Below, in pieces: positions 25,802-34,458 of a DNA stretch of 47,777 nt. Positions within the stretch are counted from its first letter, which is position 1. The number at the start of each line of letters is the position of its first letter. The notes below the pieces were generated by a model that saw only the letters and a list, made by a program, of their open reading frames with translations, was not told the DNA's origin and did no database searches. Source of the stretch: Bacillota bacterium (GTDB lineage: Bacteria > Bacillota_I > Bacilli_A > Erysipelotrichales > Erysipelotrichaceae); the NCBI GenBank assembly GCA_023388995.1, contig JAEWFD010000018.1, positions 1-47,777 of the forward strand. Direction: 5' to 3'. The translations under genes and the position numbers were made by a program.

Positions 25802-26377
25802 ATGAAACAAAATGATAAAAAGCAATGGAAAGAACAACATATAAAGACGCAAGCAAAGTCTAAAAAGGGAAATATAGCAGGAACACTGGCTGTTGTGATG
25901 CTGGCAGCAGTTGCCTTATATATGCTGATACAGCCGAGGCTGGCAATGAAAAAAGACAATCCCTTGTTGATTCCCGAAAAAATAACTGCGCAAGTAGAGG
26001 CAAATGGCGATATGGTATTGCAGCTGAGTGCAATTACCGAGGATGTAACGATTTATGACTATGAGCATGATGGCTTGCATATGGAAGTGATTGCGGTGAA
26101 AGCCAGTGACGGAAGTATTCGGACAGCATTCAATACGTGCCAAGTTTGCTATGCTTCGCAAAAAGGCTACTATGTTCCCAAAGGGGATTACTTAGAATGC
26201 CAAAACTGCAAGAGCATGTTTCATAAGGATGAAGTAGAAAAACGCAGCGGCGGCTGCAATCCGGTTCCTATTTTTGATCAGAATACAACAGTAACCGATG
26301 AAGAAATTATTATTCCTGCAGCTTTTCTGCAAGAGGCATCTAATTCTATTCAGACAGATGGGTGGAATCAGTCATGA
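25802..26377 (+). CDS. DUF2318 membrane-anchored metal-associated protein
   Basis: A 191-aa protein; the ATG at 25802 has GGAGGT 8 bases upstream, and a GTG directly before it is less well spaced. One N-terminal transmembrane segment (about 25-44) anchors an external domain. That domain carries the DUF2318 cysteine pattern TCQVCY, ECQNCKSMF and GGCNPVPI, likely to bind metal or an iron-sulfur centre. It starts the left half of the copper module and overlaps the fusion gene by 4 bp. Relatives accompany iron- and copper-transport genes, so a periplasm-side metal redox or delivery role is inferred. Confidence 0.85.
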   Translation: MKQNDKKQWKEQHIKTQAKSKKGNIAGTLAVVMLAAVALYMLIQPRLAMKKDNPLLIPEKITAQVEANGDMVLQLSAITEDVTIYDYEHDGLHMEVIAVKASDGSIRTAFNTCQVCYASQKGYYVPKGDYLECQNCKSMFHKDEVEKRSGGCNPVPIFDQNTTVTDEEIIIPAAFLQEASNSIQTDGWNQS

Positions 26378-27669
26378 GGACGGAGCTGGTCATCCCGGTA
26401 GAAGGAATGACTTGTTCATCCTGTGAAAAAACGATTGTGGCTGCTTTATCTGCTTTAGATGGTGTAAACGAATGCGATGCCAACCGCAGCTTTCGCAAAG
26501 TGCGGGTGGTTTATGATGCAACTATTATTGATAAGCATGCTATTATCGCTTGCATTGAACAATTAGGCTATCAATGTGAAACCAAAGAAACATGGAAAGA
26601 GTCTTTGGTTTTCTACTGTAAAGTATTGATTGGCATGGCATCGGCGTGGATTATTGTATCGAATCTTTTTCCAGCCTATTCGCTATCGCTGGTAACAAGG
26701 GATACCAGCAGAAGCATGTTGTTTTTTGCCGGCTTGCTCACATCGGTGCATTGCATTATGATGTGCGGCAGTATTGGACTAGCGCAAGGATTTGAATCGT
26801 CTGCAAATGGCAAATTCTCCGGACTGCAAACTGCTTTGCTCTACAATCTGGGCAGAGTTGTTTCCTATACCGTACTTGGCGGTATCATTGGCGGCATTGG
26901 CTCCGTCTTTCGTATTAATACTGCGGGATCGAGCTGGATCTCGATCTTTGTGGGTGTTGTTATGATGGGCATGGCATTGCAGATGCTTGGCTGGCTGCGT
27001 CCTGTTACTGCCAAGATTCGCATTCCTTTTATACCGAAAATCAAAAAAGCAAAACAGCCATTTTTATTTGGCTTGTTTCATGCATTCATGCCATGCGGTC
27101 CGCTGCAGGCAATGCAAGTTTATGCGCTTGCTTCGGGCAGCGTTTGGTCAGGTGCTGCATCCATGTTCCTGTTCAGTTTAGGAACAGTGCCGCTTATGCT
27201 TGCAATCGGGGTTTTCGGCTCTTTTTTAAGTCGCAACAAAGCATCTAAGATTTATCGCGTTGGCGCTCTGCTGGTGCTTTTCATGGGACTTTCGATGACC
27301 AATCGCGGCCTGGTATTGCAAGGATATGATGTAACAGAGCAAGTTGCGACCTTGATCGGGTGGAAAGAGGAAGGACAAAGCAAAGCTGCTATGAAGGACG
27401 GTACCAGTATTGTTGTTACCAAACTGCAAAAAGGAAGCTATGAACCTATTGTTGTATATCAAAATATACCGGTGGAATGGACCATTGAGGTTGATGCTGC
27501 CGATTTGAATGGCTGCAATAATGAGATTATGATTCCGGAGTATAATATCAGGGTGCCGTTGAAGGAAGGTGCAAATGTCATTCGTTTTACGCCCACTAAA
27601 ACCGGCACGTTTGTATATACTTGCTGGATGGGGATGATTCGCTCCACCATCACGGTACAAACTATATAA
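26374..27669 (+). CDS. HMA-SafE/TauE-cupredoxin fusion protein (copper handling)
   Basis: A 431-aa membrane protein; the start at 26374 lies in an ATGA overlap with the DUF2318 gene. Residues about 1-70 are an HMA domain with GMTCSSC for Cu(I). Residues about 85-320 are a six-helix SafE/DsbD-like transmembrane domain with HCIMMCG and HAFMPCGPLQAMQ cysteine motifs. Residues about 345-431 resemble a cupredoxin (ends FVYTCWMGMIRSTI). The fusion could carry copper or reducing power from the cytosolic HMA through the membrane to the external domain. Similar fusions occur in other Bacillota, but no member's mechanism is known to me. Confidence 0.85.
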   Translation: MRTELVIPVEGMTCSSCEKTIVAALSALDGVNECDANRSFRKVRVVYDATIIDKHAIIACIEQLGYQCETKETWKESLVFYCKVLIGMASAWIIVSNLFPAYSLSLVTRDTSRSMLFFAGLLTSVHCIMMCGSIGLAQGFESSANGKFSGLQTALLYNLGRVVSYTVLGGIIGGIGSVFRINTAGSSWISIFVGVVMMGMALQMLGWLRPVTAKIRIPFIPKIKKAKQPFLFGLFHAFMPCGPLQAMQVYALASGSVWSGAASMFLFSLGTVPLMLAIGVFGSFLSRNKASKIYRVGALLVLFMGLSMTNRGLVLQGYDVTEQVATLIGWKEEGQSKAAMKDGTSIVVTKLQKGSYEPIVVYQNIPVEWTIEVDAADLNGCNNEIMIPEYNIRVPLKEGANVIRFTPTKTGTFVYTCWMGMIRSTITVQTI

Positions 27670-27682
27670 AGGAGGAAGAACG

Positions 27683-27898
27683 ATGATTAAGCGGACATTG
27701 CATATTGAAGGGATGCATTGCACCCACTGTATTGGCCTTGTGAATATTGAGTTGTATGCGATCAAAGAAGTGCAGAATGTGAAAGTAGATATCCGGGATC
27801 AGACGGCTATCGTCTCACTCACAAACGCGATTAATCCCATTTGGTTTGAGAATGCGATTGAGAGGGCTGGTTTCCGGCTGAAAGAAATTACTTATTAA
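27683..27898 (+). CDS. Small HMA-domain copper chaperone-like protein
   Basis: A 71-aa ferredoxin-like HMA protein with GMHCTHC as the metal site, preceded by GGAGGAAG. It lies 13 bp after the fusion gene and so belongs to the same unit. It differs from the second chaperone gene at 30280 (CGHC motif), suggesting a separate partner, perhaps the fusion protein's HMA domain. Confidence 0.87.
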   Translation: MIKRTLHIEGMHCTHCIGLVNIELYAIKEVQNVKVDIRDQTAIVSLTNAINPIWFENAIERAGFRLKEITY

Positions 27899-27917
27899 AT
27901 TTTTTTGTTCGAAGTGC

Positions 27918-27967
27918 TTGACGAATTGCAATACTTAGCATATGATAATAATACCCCAGGGGGGTAT
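27918..27967 (+). promoter_or_regulatory. copA promoter with CsoR operator
   Basis: -35 TTGACG (27918-27923) and -10 TATGAT (27941-27946) have a 17-bp spacer. Just downstream lies ATACCCCAGGGGGGTAT (27951-27967), a textbook CsoR-type G-tract palindrome covering the start-point region. Copper binding by CsoR should release it and turn on copA-copZ-csoR. Confidence 0.9.
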
Positions 27968-27987
27968 AGTGTAGAGAGGATGGTTGT

Positions 27988-30258
27988 ATGGAACAAAAGT
28001 TTGATGTCGTAGGTATGACTTGTTCATCTTGCAGTGCCTACATTGAAAAAAGTGTCGGCAAACTGGAAGGCGTAAACAAAGTAAATGTCAATCTGCTTGC
28101 TAATACCATGCAAGTTGAATATGATACTGCGTTGTTAAATGATCAGAAGATTATGGCAGCAGTTGACAAAGCCGGTTACCAGGCATTCGTGAAGTCGAAA
28201 GAACCGGCAAAAGCGGCTCGAAAGACAGAACAGGTAGATCCGATTCAGGAAGAATTAAAGGAAATGAGCACACGAATTATTGTGTCGTTTATATTCTTGC
28301 TGCCACTGTTGTATATTGCGATGGGGCATATGCTGGGCTGGCCGCTGCCTGCTTTCTTCCATGGCTCCAAAAATGTCATGACGTTTGTATTTAGTCAATT
28401 TTTATTGGTATTGCCAATTTTATATGTAAACCGCAAATATTTCTTTGTAGGTTTGAAGGCGCTGGTCCATGGCCGGCCAAACATGGATACGCTCATTGCG
28501 ATTGGTACTTTAGCTGCCATCTTGTATGGTATATATGCAATTTACCGCATCGGATATGGCTTGGGACATGATGATATGGATATGGTGATGCATTATTCCA
28601 TGGATGTGTATTTCGAATCAGCGGGAACGATCTTGGCATTGATTACGCTGGGAAAATATCTGGAAGCCCGCTCAAAAGGCAAAACATCAGCTGCCATCAG
28701 CAAGCTGCTGGACTTAGCTCCTAAGACAGCAACGGTGATCCGCGATGGCGTGGAAGTTGAAGTTGATGTAGAAGATGTTGTCCTGCATGATATTGTGGTT
28801 GTCCGGCCGGGGCAAAACATCCCGGTTGACGGTATTGTGGTGGAAGGTACTTCATCGGTTGATGAATCGGCACTGACCGGAGAGAGCATTCCGGTTGAAA
28901 AGCAAGTGAATGACAAAGTCATCGCAGCGACAACGAACAAAACAGGATACTTTAAATTCCGTGCTACTCAGGTTGGTGACGATACAACATTGTCGAAGAT
29001 CATCCAGCTGGTAGAAGAGGCAAGCAATTCCAAGGCACCAATTTCCAAATTGGCAGACCAAGTGAGCGGTGTGTTTGTTCCTGTAGTAATTGTATTGGCA
29101 ATTCTGGCAACCATGACATGGCTGCTGTTAGGCCAGCCATTCGAGTTTGCATTGACAATCGGTATTTCGGTGCTGGTCATTTCCTGCCCATGTGCGTTAG
29201 GCTTGGCAACGCCGGTTGCTATTATGGTAGGTACCGGCAAAGGTGCTGAGTACGGAGTATTGATTAAATCGGCAGAAGCATTGGAATTGGCGCATAAAGT
29301 CAAGACCGTAGTTTTGGACAAAACCGGCACTATTACCGAAGGAAAACCACGTGTTACCGATATTAAGACAGCATCAGGCATGAGCGAGCAGGAATTGCTG
29401 CAGTTGGCGGCATCTATTGAACAGCCATCCGAGCATCCGCTTGCAGAAGCAATCGTGCAGGAAGCGAAGCAGCAAAATCTTTCCTTCTCTGAAGTAGCAT
29501 CCTTTGAAGCAATTGTCGGACAAGGAATTCGGGCTGTGATTGATGGCAAAACGTATTATGCCGGTAATCTAAAGATGATGAACGAGCATCAAGTGACATT
29601 GACAGGTTTTGAAAAAGACAGTGACTTGTTTGCGGATCAAGGGAAAACACCATTGTATTTTGCCCAGGATCAAACAATACTAGGACTAATTGCAGTTGCT
29701 GATGTCATTAAACCAAGCAGCAAGAAAGCAATTGATGAACTGAAACATATGGGAATTGAAGTTGTCATGCTGACTGGCGATAACAAACGGACAGCGGAAG
29801 CAATTCGTAAGCAGCTGGATCTGGATCAGGCAATTGCGGAAGTTCTGCCATCTGATAAGGAAAAAGAAATCCGCCGTCTGCAAGAAACAGGTCACAAAGT
29901 AGCCATGGTTGGTGATGGCATCAACGATGCACCGGCACTGGTTCGGGCTGATGTGGGAATTGCGATTGGTGCTGGTACAGACGTTGCCATCGAATCTGCG
30001 GATATTGTTCTGATGAAGAGCGATCTGTTGGACGCAGTGACTGCGATTCGCTTGAGCAAAGCAACAATTGTGAATATCAAGCAGAATTTATTCTGGGCCT
30101 TTATTTACAATATTATTGGCATTCCGCTTGCGGCTGGTGTATTCTATAGCTTAGGATGGAAGTTAAATCCAATGTTTGCGGCAGCAGCAATGAGTTTGAG
30201 TTCGGTATCAGTTGTAAGCAATGCATTAAGACTTAGATGGTTTAAAGAAAAACGATAA
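27988..30258 (+). CDS. copA: Copper-exporting P1B-type ATPase
   Basis: A 756-aa membrane pump exporting Cu(I) at the cost of ATP. It has one N-terminal HMA domain (GMTCSSC, Cys12 and Cys15), the actuator TGES motif, the transmembrane CPCALGLA metal site, the DKTGT phosphorylation motif, the SEHPLAEAI nucleotide-binding motif and GDGINDAPAL. The length fits single-HMA CopA. It is the first gene after the CsoR box and is followed by copZ and csoR in one operon. Confidence 0.97.
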   Translation: MEQKFDVVGMTCSSCSAYIEKSVGKLEGVNKVNVNLLANTMQVEYDTALLNDQKIMAAVDKAGYQAFVKSKEPAKAARKTEQVDPIQEELKEMSTRIIVSFIFLLPLLYIAMGHMLGWPLPAFFHGSKNVMTFVFSQFLLVLPILYVNRKYFFVGLKALVHGRPNMDTLIAIGTLAAILYGIYAIYRIGYGLGHDDMDMVMHYSMDVYFESAGTILALITLGKYLEARSKGKTSAAISKLLDLAPKTATVIRDGVEVEVDVEDVVLHDIVVVRPGQNIPVDGIVVEGTSSVDESALTGESIPVEKQVNDKVIAATTNKTGYFKFRATQVGDDTTLSKIIQLVEEASNSKAPISKLADQVSGVFVPVVIVLAILATMTWLLLGQPFEFALTIGISVLVISCPCALGLATPVAIMVGTGKGAEYGVLIKSAEALELAHKVKTVVLDKTGTITEGKPRVTDIKTASGMSEQELLQLAASIEQPSEHPLAEAIVQEAKQQNLSFSEVASFEAIVGQGIRAVIDGKTYYAGNLKMMNEHQVTLTGFEKDSDLFADQGKTPLYFAQDQTILGLIAVADVIKPSSKKAIDELKHMGIEVVMLTGDNKRTAEAIRKQLDLDQAIAEVLPSDKEKEIRRLQETGHKVAMVGDGINDAPALVRADVGIAIGAGTDVAIESADIVLMKSDLLDAVTAIRLSKATIVNIKQNLFWAFIYNIIGIPLAAGVFYSLGWKLNPMFAAAAMSLSSVSVVSNALRLRWFKEKR

Positions 30259-30279
30259 CAGAAAGATGAGGAAAAACAC

Positions 30280-30492
30280 ATGGAAAAAGTAATGATGATT
30301 GAAGGAATGAGCTGCGGGCACTGCTCTGCACGCGTTGAGAAAGCACTGAATGCTTTGGTTGGCGTAATTGCGAAGGTAAACTTGGCTGAAAAGAAAGCGT
30401 TCATCACCATGAGCGCAGAAGTAGATGACAGCACTTTAAAAGCGGCAGTAGAAGATGCCGGGTATGATGTTGTTTCGATTGTAAGTGCCTAA
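30280..30492 (+). CDS. copZ: Copper chaperone CopZ
   Basis: A 70-aa HMA protein with the Cu(I) site GMSCGHC, 21 bp after copA. CopZ delivers cytosolic Cu(I) to CopA and can load CsoR. Its stop codon overlaps the csoR start (TAATG). Confidence 0.93.
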   Translation: MEKVMMIEGMSCGHCSARVEKALNALVGVIAKVNLAEKKAFITMSAEVDDSTLKAAVEDAGYDVVSIVSA

Positions 30493-30752
30493 TGACTCAT
30501 TCTCGGGCAAGTGTAAACCGGCTGCTGAAAACGGCAAGGGGACAATTGGATGGCATTTTAAAAATGCTGGAAGAAGATCGCTATTGCATTGATATCTCCA
30601 ACCAGTTGCTTGCTACGCAGTCTATTTTGAAGAAAGCCAATCAGGAATTGATTCAAAAACATCTCCAGCATTGTGTCAAAGAAGCAATTCTGGAAGGCAA
30701 AGAAGAAGAAAAAATCGAAGAGATTATGACCATTCTGAATAAAGTGCTGTAG
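30492..30752 (+). CDS. csoR: Copper-sensing repressor CsoR
   Basis: An 86-aa all-helical repressor of the CsoR/RcnR family. The Cu(I) ligands Cys32, His57 and Cys61 are in their expected positions (YCIDI and KHLQHC), as in true CsoR proteins. It is translationally coupled to copZ and should autoregulate through the box at 27951-27967. Confidence 0.94.
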   Translation: MTHSRASVNRLLKTARGQLDGILKMLEEDRYCIDISNQLLATQSILKKANQELIQKHLQHCVKEAILEGKEEEKIEEIMTILNKVL

Positions 30753-30774
30753 ACCATCGCCTGATGGTCTTTTT
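30751..30774 (+). terminator. Terminator of the copA-copZ-csoR operon
   Basis: AGACCATC and GATGGTCT stem with a GCCT loop, followed by TTTT; the stem starts inside the csoR stop codon. Confidence 0.88.
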
Positions 30775-30807
30775 ATCTGCCGTGTTTGCTCAAACTATTG
30801 AATTGTA

Positions 30808-30836
30808 TTGCATTGCTAATCACGGTGATTTATAAT
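30808..30836 (+). promoter_or_regulatory. Promoter of the acetyltransferase gene
   Basis: -35 TTGCAT (30808-30813), 17-bp spacer, -10 TATAAT (30831-30836). Confidence 0.75.
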
Positions 30837-30869
30837 AATAAAACGAAATTAAACTATTGGAGGTTATCA

Positions 30870-31304
30870 ATGGAAATTGCAATCCGCGAAATTACAGCAA
30901 GTGATTATGCAGAAGTTGTGCTATTATGGAATGAAGTTTTGGGAAATCACAATGTGAAGTATGATAACTTCTGCAGTACTATGGATAAAATGAATCGTGC
31001 TGGCAGTTATAAGACATTTGTTGCATTATCTGAAACTAAGGTAGTTGGTTTTATTGCCGTCATGCAAGCATTGGCGGCAGGACTTTCAGAAGGATATCTG
31101 CATATTCAAGGACTCGCTGTATTGAAAGAATATCAAAGTAACAAGATAGGCCAAAAACTGCTTCAGCATGCGGAGCGCTATGCGAAAGATGCCAGGATTT
31201 CCTCCATTATATTGTGCAGCGGCGTAAAACGTACTGCTGCCCATGCTTTTTATGAGCATAACGGATATGACAAGGATTCGTATTGCTTTGATAAAGTGAT
31301 CTAA
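30870..31304 (+). CDS. GNAT-family N-acetyltransferase
   Basis: A 144-aa protein. The start at 30870 follows TTGGAGG; the longer frame from 30786 runs back through the promoter. It has the GNAT core: an ITASDYAEVVLLWNEV first helix, a central LAVLKEYQSNKIGQKLL acetyl-CoA-binding loop (the usual Q/R-x-x-G-x-G/A site), and AAHAFYEHNGY near the end. The acceptor substrate is unknown. Confidence 0.87.
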   Translation: MEIAIREITASDYAEVVLLWNEVLGNHNVKYDNFCSTMDKMNRAGSYKTFVALSETKVVGFIAVMQALAAGLSEGYLHIQGLAVLKEYQSNKIGQKLLQHAERYAKDARISSIILCSGVKRTAAHAFYEHNGYDKDSYCFDKVI

Positions 31305-31355
31305 GATAGTTCTTTATTAGAAGCTGTCTGTATTGCTTGTTCACAACATATTCGC

Positions 31356-31382
31356 AGACCATCGCTTATGATGGTCTTTTTT
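31356..31382 (+). terminator. Terminator after the acetyltransferase gene
   Basis: GACCATC and GATGGTC stem with a GCTTAT loop, followed by T6. The arms are the same as in the csoR terminator. Confidence 0.85.
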
Positions 31383-31453
31383 ATGATTCATTAAGATTGT
31401 TCTTTCCGGCATCTAAAATAATTCTGGCTTCCAAATCACTGAATTTCGCGGAA

Positions 31454-31470
31454 TTCATAGTTTCTCCACA
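31454..31470 (+). promoter_or_regulatory. Second copy of the shared promoter motif
   Basis: TTCATAGTTTCTCCACA lies 38 bp before the ATG of the small Cys-rich membrane protein. It matches 15 of 17 bases of the motif at 25748-25764. Confidence 0.4.
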
Positions 31471-31508
31471 ATAATAAGGTAAAGTGTAAGATGATAGGAG
31501 GAAATAAA

Positions 31509-31784
31509 ATGAAGTGTCACAACGAGAATGAAACGAATCATAAATCATCATTTCTAAAGCATGCCATACATATGGTTATTTGCTGCGGACTGCCGATATT
31601 AATACTGGCGTTAATCCCTTTTGCGGTAAAACTCAGCCCTGCTTTAGGAGGTATTTTGGGATTGATTGCCCCTTTTATTTGCCCCTTGATGATGGGTGGC
31701 ATGCTATTCAGCATGTTTCGTGGCGAGAAAAGAAAAAAGAATTGCTGCTCTGCTGCCGATGAAACAACGGATGCTATTTCTTAG
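31509..31784 (+). CDS. Small Cys-rich membrane protein
   Basis: A 91-aa protein; the start at 31509 has AGGAGGA upstream, which would be inside the frame if the ATG at 31491 were used. Two transmembrane segments are visible (about 20-40 and 45-68). The N-terminus is His- and Cys-bearing (MKCHNEN, KHAIHMVICCG) and the tail carries KNCC. Such residues at membrane edges suggest metal contact, and the promoter motif links it to the copper module. Function unknown. Confidence 0.7.
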   Translation: MKCHNENETNHKSSFLKHAIHMVICCGLPILILALIPFAVKLSPALGGILGLIAPFICPLMMGGMLFSMFRGEKRKKNCCSAADETTDAIS

Positions 31785-31803
31785 TTAGGAAAACAATGCT
31801 TCA

Positions 31804-31858
31804 TAAAAAAAGCTGGACTTCGGAATTGATATGATCCGAGACTCCAGCTTTATTTTAT
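31804..31858. terminator. Bidirectional terminator between convergent genes
   Basis: AAAGCTGGA-TTCGGA pairs with TCCGA-TCCAGCTTT around an AT-rich loop. It is flanked by A7 on the left and T-rich sequence on the right, so it can serve both the small membrane protein gene and lepB. Confidence 0.85.
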
Positions 31859-32460
31859 TTAGATGATATAAATCCGATTTTTGAAAATGGATAAATGCGA
31901 ACTACCACTTTTCCTTCAACTTGGTTTTGCTTGATGAGCCCGAAATCGCGGCCATCCATGCTGTACATGCGATTATCGCCTAAGACAAACAGCGTATCTT
32001 CTTCCACTGTCAGCGGAAACGAAATAGCTCGCGTAACTGTATCATCATGAGTATATGCTTCTTCCAAAGCTATATCATTGCGATAGACAACACCGTCTCT
32101 GATATCGATCACATCACCTGGAAGTCCGATGACCCGCTTTACATAGCTTTCGTCACCAGATGTGCGAAAGATGGAATTTTTAATGGAGGTCAACATCCGA
32201 ATCGATTCATCGATGATTGATCCCCGTTCGCCATGTGGCAGAAAGATGATGATATCACCATGCTTTGGCTTGGTCCATCGATATGAAAATTTATCAACTA
32301 ACAAATGTTCTCCGGGCATTAAAGTGGTTTCCATTGAATTTTGATTTACCCGGACGTGGGCATAAAGCTGACTATGGAAAACCATAGCAAGTAAAAATGC
32401 CAGTACAATTGTGATCGCCCAACTTTTTATTTCCTGCAAAATTTTTTTCTTATCGAGCAT
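31855..32460 (-). CDS. lepB: Signal peptidase I
   Basis: A 201-aa membrane protease that removes signal peptides on the outer face. It has one N-terminal transmembrane segment (about 12-32), the serine motif NSMETTLMPGE, the lysine motif YVKRVIGLPGD, and GDNRMYSMDGRDFG, where the usual DSR is DGR. The length fits Gram-positive type I enzymes. GAGGTAG precedes the ATG. Confidence 0.95.
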   Translation of the reverse strand: MLDKKKILQEIKSWAITIVLAFLLAMVFHSQLYAHVRVNQNSMETTLMPGEHLLVDKFSYRWTKPKHGDIIIFLPHGERGSIIDESIRMLTSIKNSIFRTSGDESYVKRVIGLPGDVIDIRDGVVYRNDIALEEAYTHDDTVTRAISFPLTVEEDTLFVLGDNRMYSMDGRDFGLIKQNQVEGKVVVRIYPFSKIGFISSK

Positions 32461-32528
32461 ACGCTACCTCTTATCTATTACCGGAATTATCGTATCATGG
32501 AATAAATCGAGAAGCAAGAGGAATGAAA

Positions 32529-33518
32529 CTACTCAACCCATGGTTCAGCAGCAAAGATATCAATGGTATGATAGCCGCTTGCCGGAAGGGGCAGCAGATC
32601 CGATTGATACGGAACGTCGGCGACTGTCAGCACTACTTTGGAAGTTTGATAGTAATACCCTAGAGTCATCAGCAAAGAAGTCACAATGCGTGCTTCTTGT
32701 CCGCTGACCAATTCTAAATCATCCATAAAGGCAGCACTAAGATCAATTGCTGCTACATCATCACGTATGCCAATATGATTGATGGCAGTGCCAAGAATCA
32801 ATGTTGGAAAGCGAGATTGGAGTATGCTCTTGGCTGTTTCTTCCAGCTTTTTAGAAATAGGGTCATTGACTGCAAATGTGACTGGAGCTTCCATATAGGC
32901 ATACTGCATTTTTGATGGATGGGGAAAGAAATAACGTATTTGCTTGGTTAGCAGGGGATCAGTGAATCGTACCAAGGTGCTGGTAATCGCATCAGGATAA
33001 ACTACCTTTACTAAGCCAAGTCCTTTGGCATAATAGTGTTTGGTTTCCCCTTGCGGACTTGTTGTAGTCACTTCCAGCGTTGCATAGGAATTGCTCATAA
33101 ACTGGAGCGGAACGTTTAAATTGGTAATGGTGCGTGTGCTGCCGTTTGCTAGTTTCCAGTTTGTACCAACTTCGAGGGGCTCCATGAGCATAATTTCTGT
33201 CGGGATTTGCTTGAAACTGCGTAAGTCATCGCGATAGTAGGTTTCAGCTTGCTCGAATGTTTTGGTCCATTTATGATCAGCAAAGGTATGTACCTCAACA
33301 AGTTCGGTGGCACCGGTTATTTTACGAAACTGCAAAACGCCTTGATCGGAATATTCCGGTAGGAAGGTATAGGATGCATATTCATTGCCGCTGCCTTCAA
33401 ATTGATAGGCCTGCTGAGTAGAAGGCATGTAGTCAGTGATCAGGGGTGTATCTTTTGGCTGCATCTGGCAACCGGTGAGGAATACCAAAAGCAAAAACCA
33501 CTGTCTGAATTTCTTCAT
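32529..33518 (-). CDS. Lipoprotein with GerMN domain
   Basis: A 329-aa exported protein with lipobox FLTGC (lipidated Cys17). The middle is beta-rich, and the C-terminal part (about 205-320) has the GerMN pattern: an ILQSRFPTLILGTAINHIGIRD-like opening split over two strands, DLSAAFM, and TLGYYYQTSKVVLTVAD. GerMN domains occur in sporulation protein GerM and in LpqB-type lipoproteins and probably bind envelope partners. AGGAGGTT precedes the ATG. Confidence 0.8.
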   Translation of the reverse strand: MKKFRQWFLLLVFLTGCQMQPKDTPLITDYMPSTQQAYQFEGSGNEYASYTFLPEYSDQGVLQFRKITGATELVEVHTFADHKWTKTFEQAETYYRDDLRSFKQIPTEIMLMEPLEVGTNWKLANGSTRTITNLNVPLQFMSNSYATLEVTTTSPQGETKHYYAKGLGLVKVVYPDAITSTLVRFTDPLLTKQIRYFFPHPSKMQYAYMEAPVTFAVNDPISKKLEETAKSILQSRFPTLILGTAINHIGIRDDVAAIDLSAAFMDDLELVSGQEARIVTSLLMTLGYYYQTSKVVLTVADVPYQSDLLPLPASGYHTIDIFAAEPWVE

Positions 33519-33681
33519 TGAAAGAACCTCCTTTTCTTTTATGATTGGTTGTTTCTTTGGATATATGCAAGCAAGCGAACAGATCTGCTATTCCATGCAA
33601 ATTTCTGAACAGGTACATAAACTTGACAAATGGTATAAATTCGATACAATGAAATGGATTATAGTATGAGTAAGGTGAGTT

Positions 33682-34224
33682 ATGAAACATATATATATTG
33701 TATTGTCGCAGACGGGTACTCTGGTATCCAAAGCGCTTCGCTTTTATACAAAAGATCCCTATAACCATGTTTCGATTTCATTCGATCGTGAGTTAACAAC
33801 AATGTACTCGTTTGGCAGAAAACACCGGTACAATATTTTCAATAGCGGCTTGATCTTCGAAAATTTCGACCATGGTCTCTATCCGTTGTATCCGGATGCC
33901 AATTGCCGGATTATCGAAGTTGCTGTCAGCGACTATAAATATGAGATGATGAAAAACAGCATTCTGTCATTTTGTGAGAATAAAGATGAGTATCGCTATA
34001 ATATGCTGGGGATTTTGACCTATTTGCTGGGATTTCGCTGGGATCGGAAATATCATTATTTCTGTTCGCAATTTGTCGGTCATATTTTGGTAGAAGCAAA
34101 TTTATGGAATCAGCTGCCGGCATTTACCAAGCCAATGGATTTTTATGAATTGCCGAATCGCAATCTGGTTTACGAAGGAAAAATTCAGGAGTTTGCGGGT
34201 TACATAGGGAAAGAATGCTATTAA
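33682..34224 (+). CDS. NlpC/P60-like (YiiX-type) papain-fold protein
   Basis: A 180-aa protein without a signal peptide. PYNHVSISFD supplies a candidate catalytic His, and HYFCSQFVGHIL a candidate catalytic Cys, in the His-before-Cys order of the permuted papain-like (YiiX/NlpC-P60) group. TKDPYNHVSI near the N-terminus is typical of such proteins in Bacillota. Likely an amidase or thioesterase acting on an unknown acyl or peptide substrate. Confidence 0.72.
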   Translation: MKHIYIVLSQTGTLVSKALRFYTKDPYNHVSISFDRELTTMYSFGRKHRYNIFNSGLIFENFDHGLYPLYPDANCRIIEVAVSDYKYEMMKNSILSFCENKDEYRYNMLGILTYLLGFRWDRKYHYFCSQFVGHILVEANLWNQLPAFTKPMDFYELPNRNLVYEGKIQEFAGYIGKECY

Positions 34225-34231
34225 AACAAAT

Positions 34232-34257
34232 AAAAAAGGTCATGCGACCTTTTTTAA
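34232..34257. terminator. Bidirectional terminator between convergent genes
   Basis: AAAAAAGGTC and GACCTTTTTT form a perfect 10-bp stem with an ATGC loop, serving the papain-like gene and the cold shock gene. Confidence 0.92.
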
Positions 34258-34458
34258 TTAAAGAGTTGTAACGTTAGTAGCTTGAGGACCGCGGTCACCT
34301 TCAACGATTGTGAAGCTAACTTTTTGTCCTTCTTCTAATGTTTTGAATCCTTTAGATTGGATTGCGGAATAGTGTACGAATACATCTTTCCCTTCATCAG
34401 TTGTGATGAATCCGAATCCTTTTTCTGGATTGAAAAATTTTACTTTACCTGTGTTCAT
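34258..34458 (-). CDS. Cold shock protein (CspA family)
   Basis: A 66-aa single cold shock domain with both RNA-binding motifs, KGFGFIT (RNP1) and VFVHYSAI (RNP2). It melts RNA secondary structure at low temperature or as a general RNA chaperone. GCAGGAGG precedes the ATG. Confidence 0.97.
   Translation of the reverse strand: MNTGKVKFFNPEKGFGFITTDEGKDVFVHYSAIQSKGFKTLEEGQKVSFTIVEGDRGPQATNVTTL

Noticed and set aside
29414..29677. Antisense ORFs within copA
   Set aside because: Shadows of a conserved P-type ATPase frame; compositional artefact.
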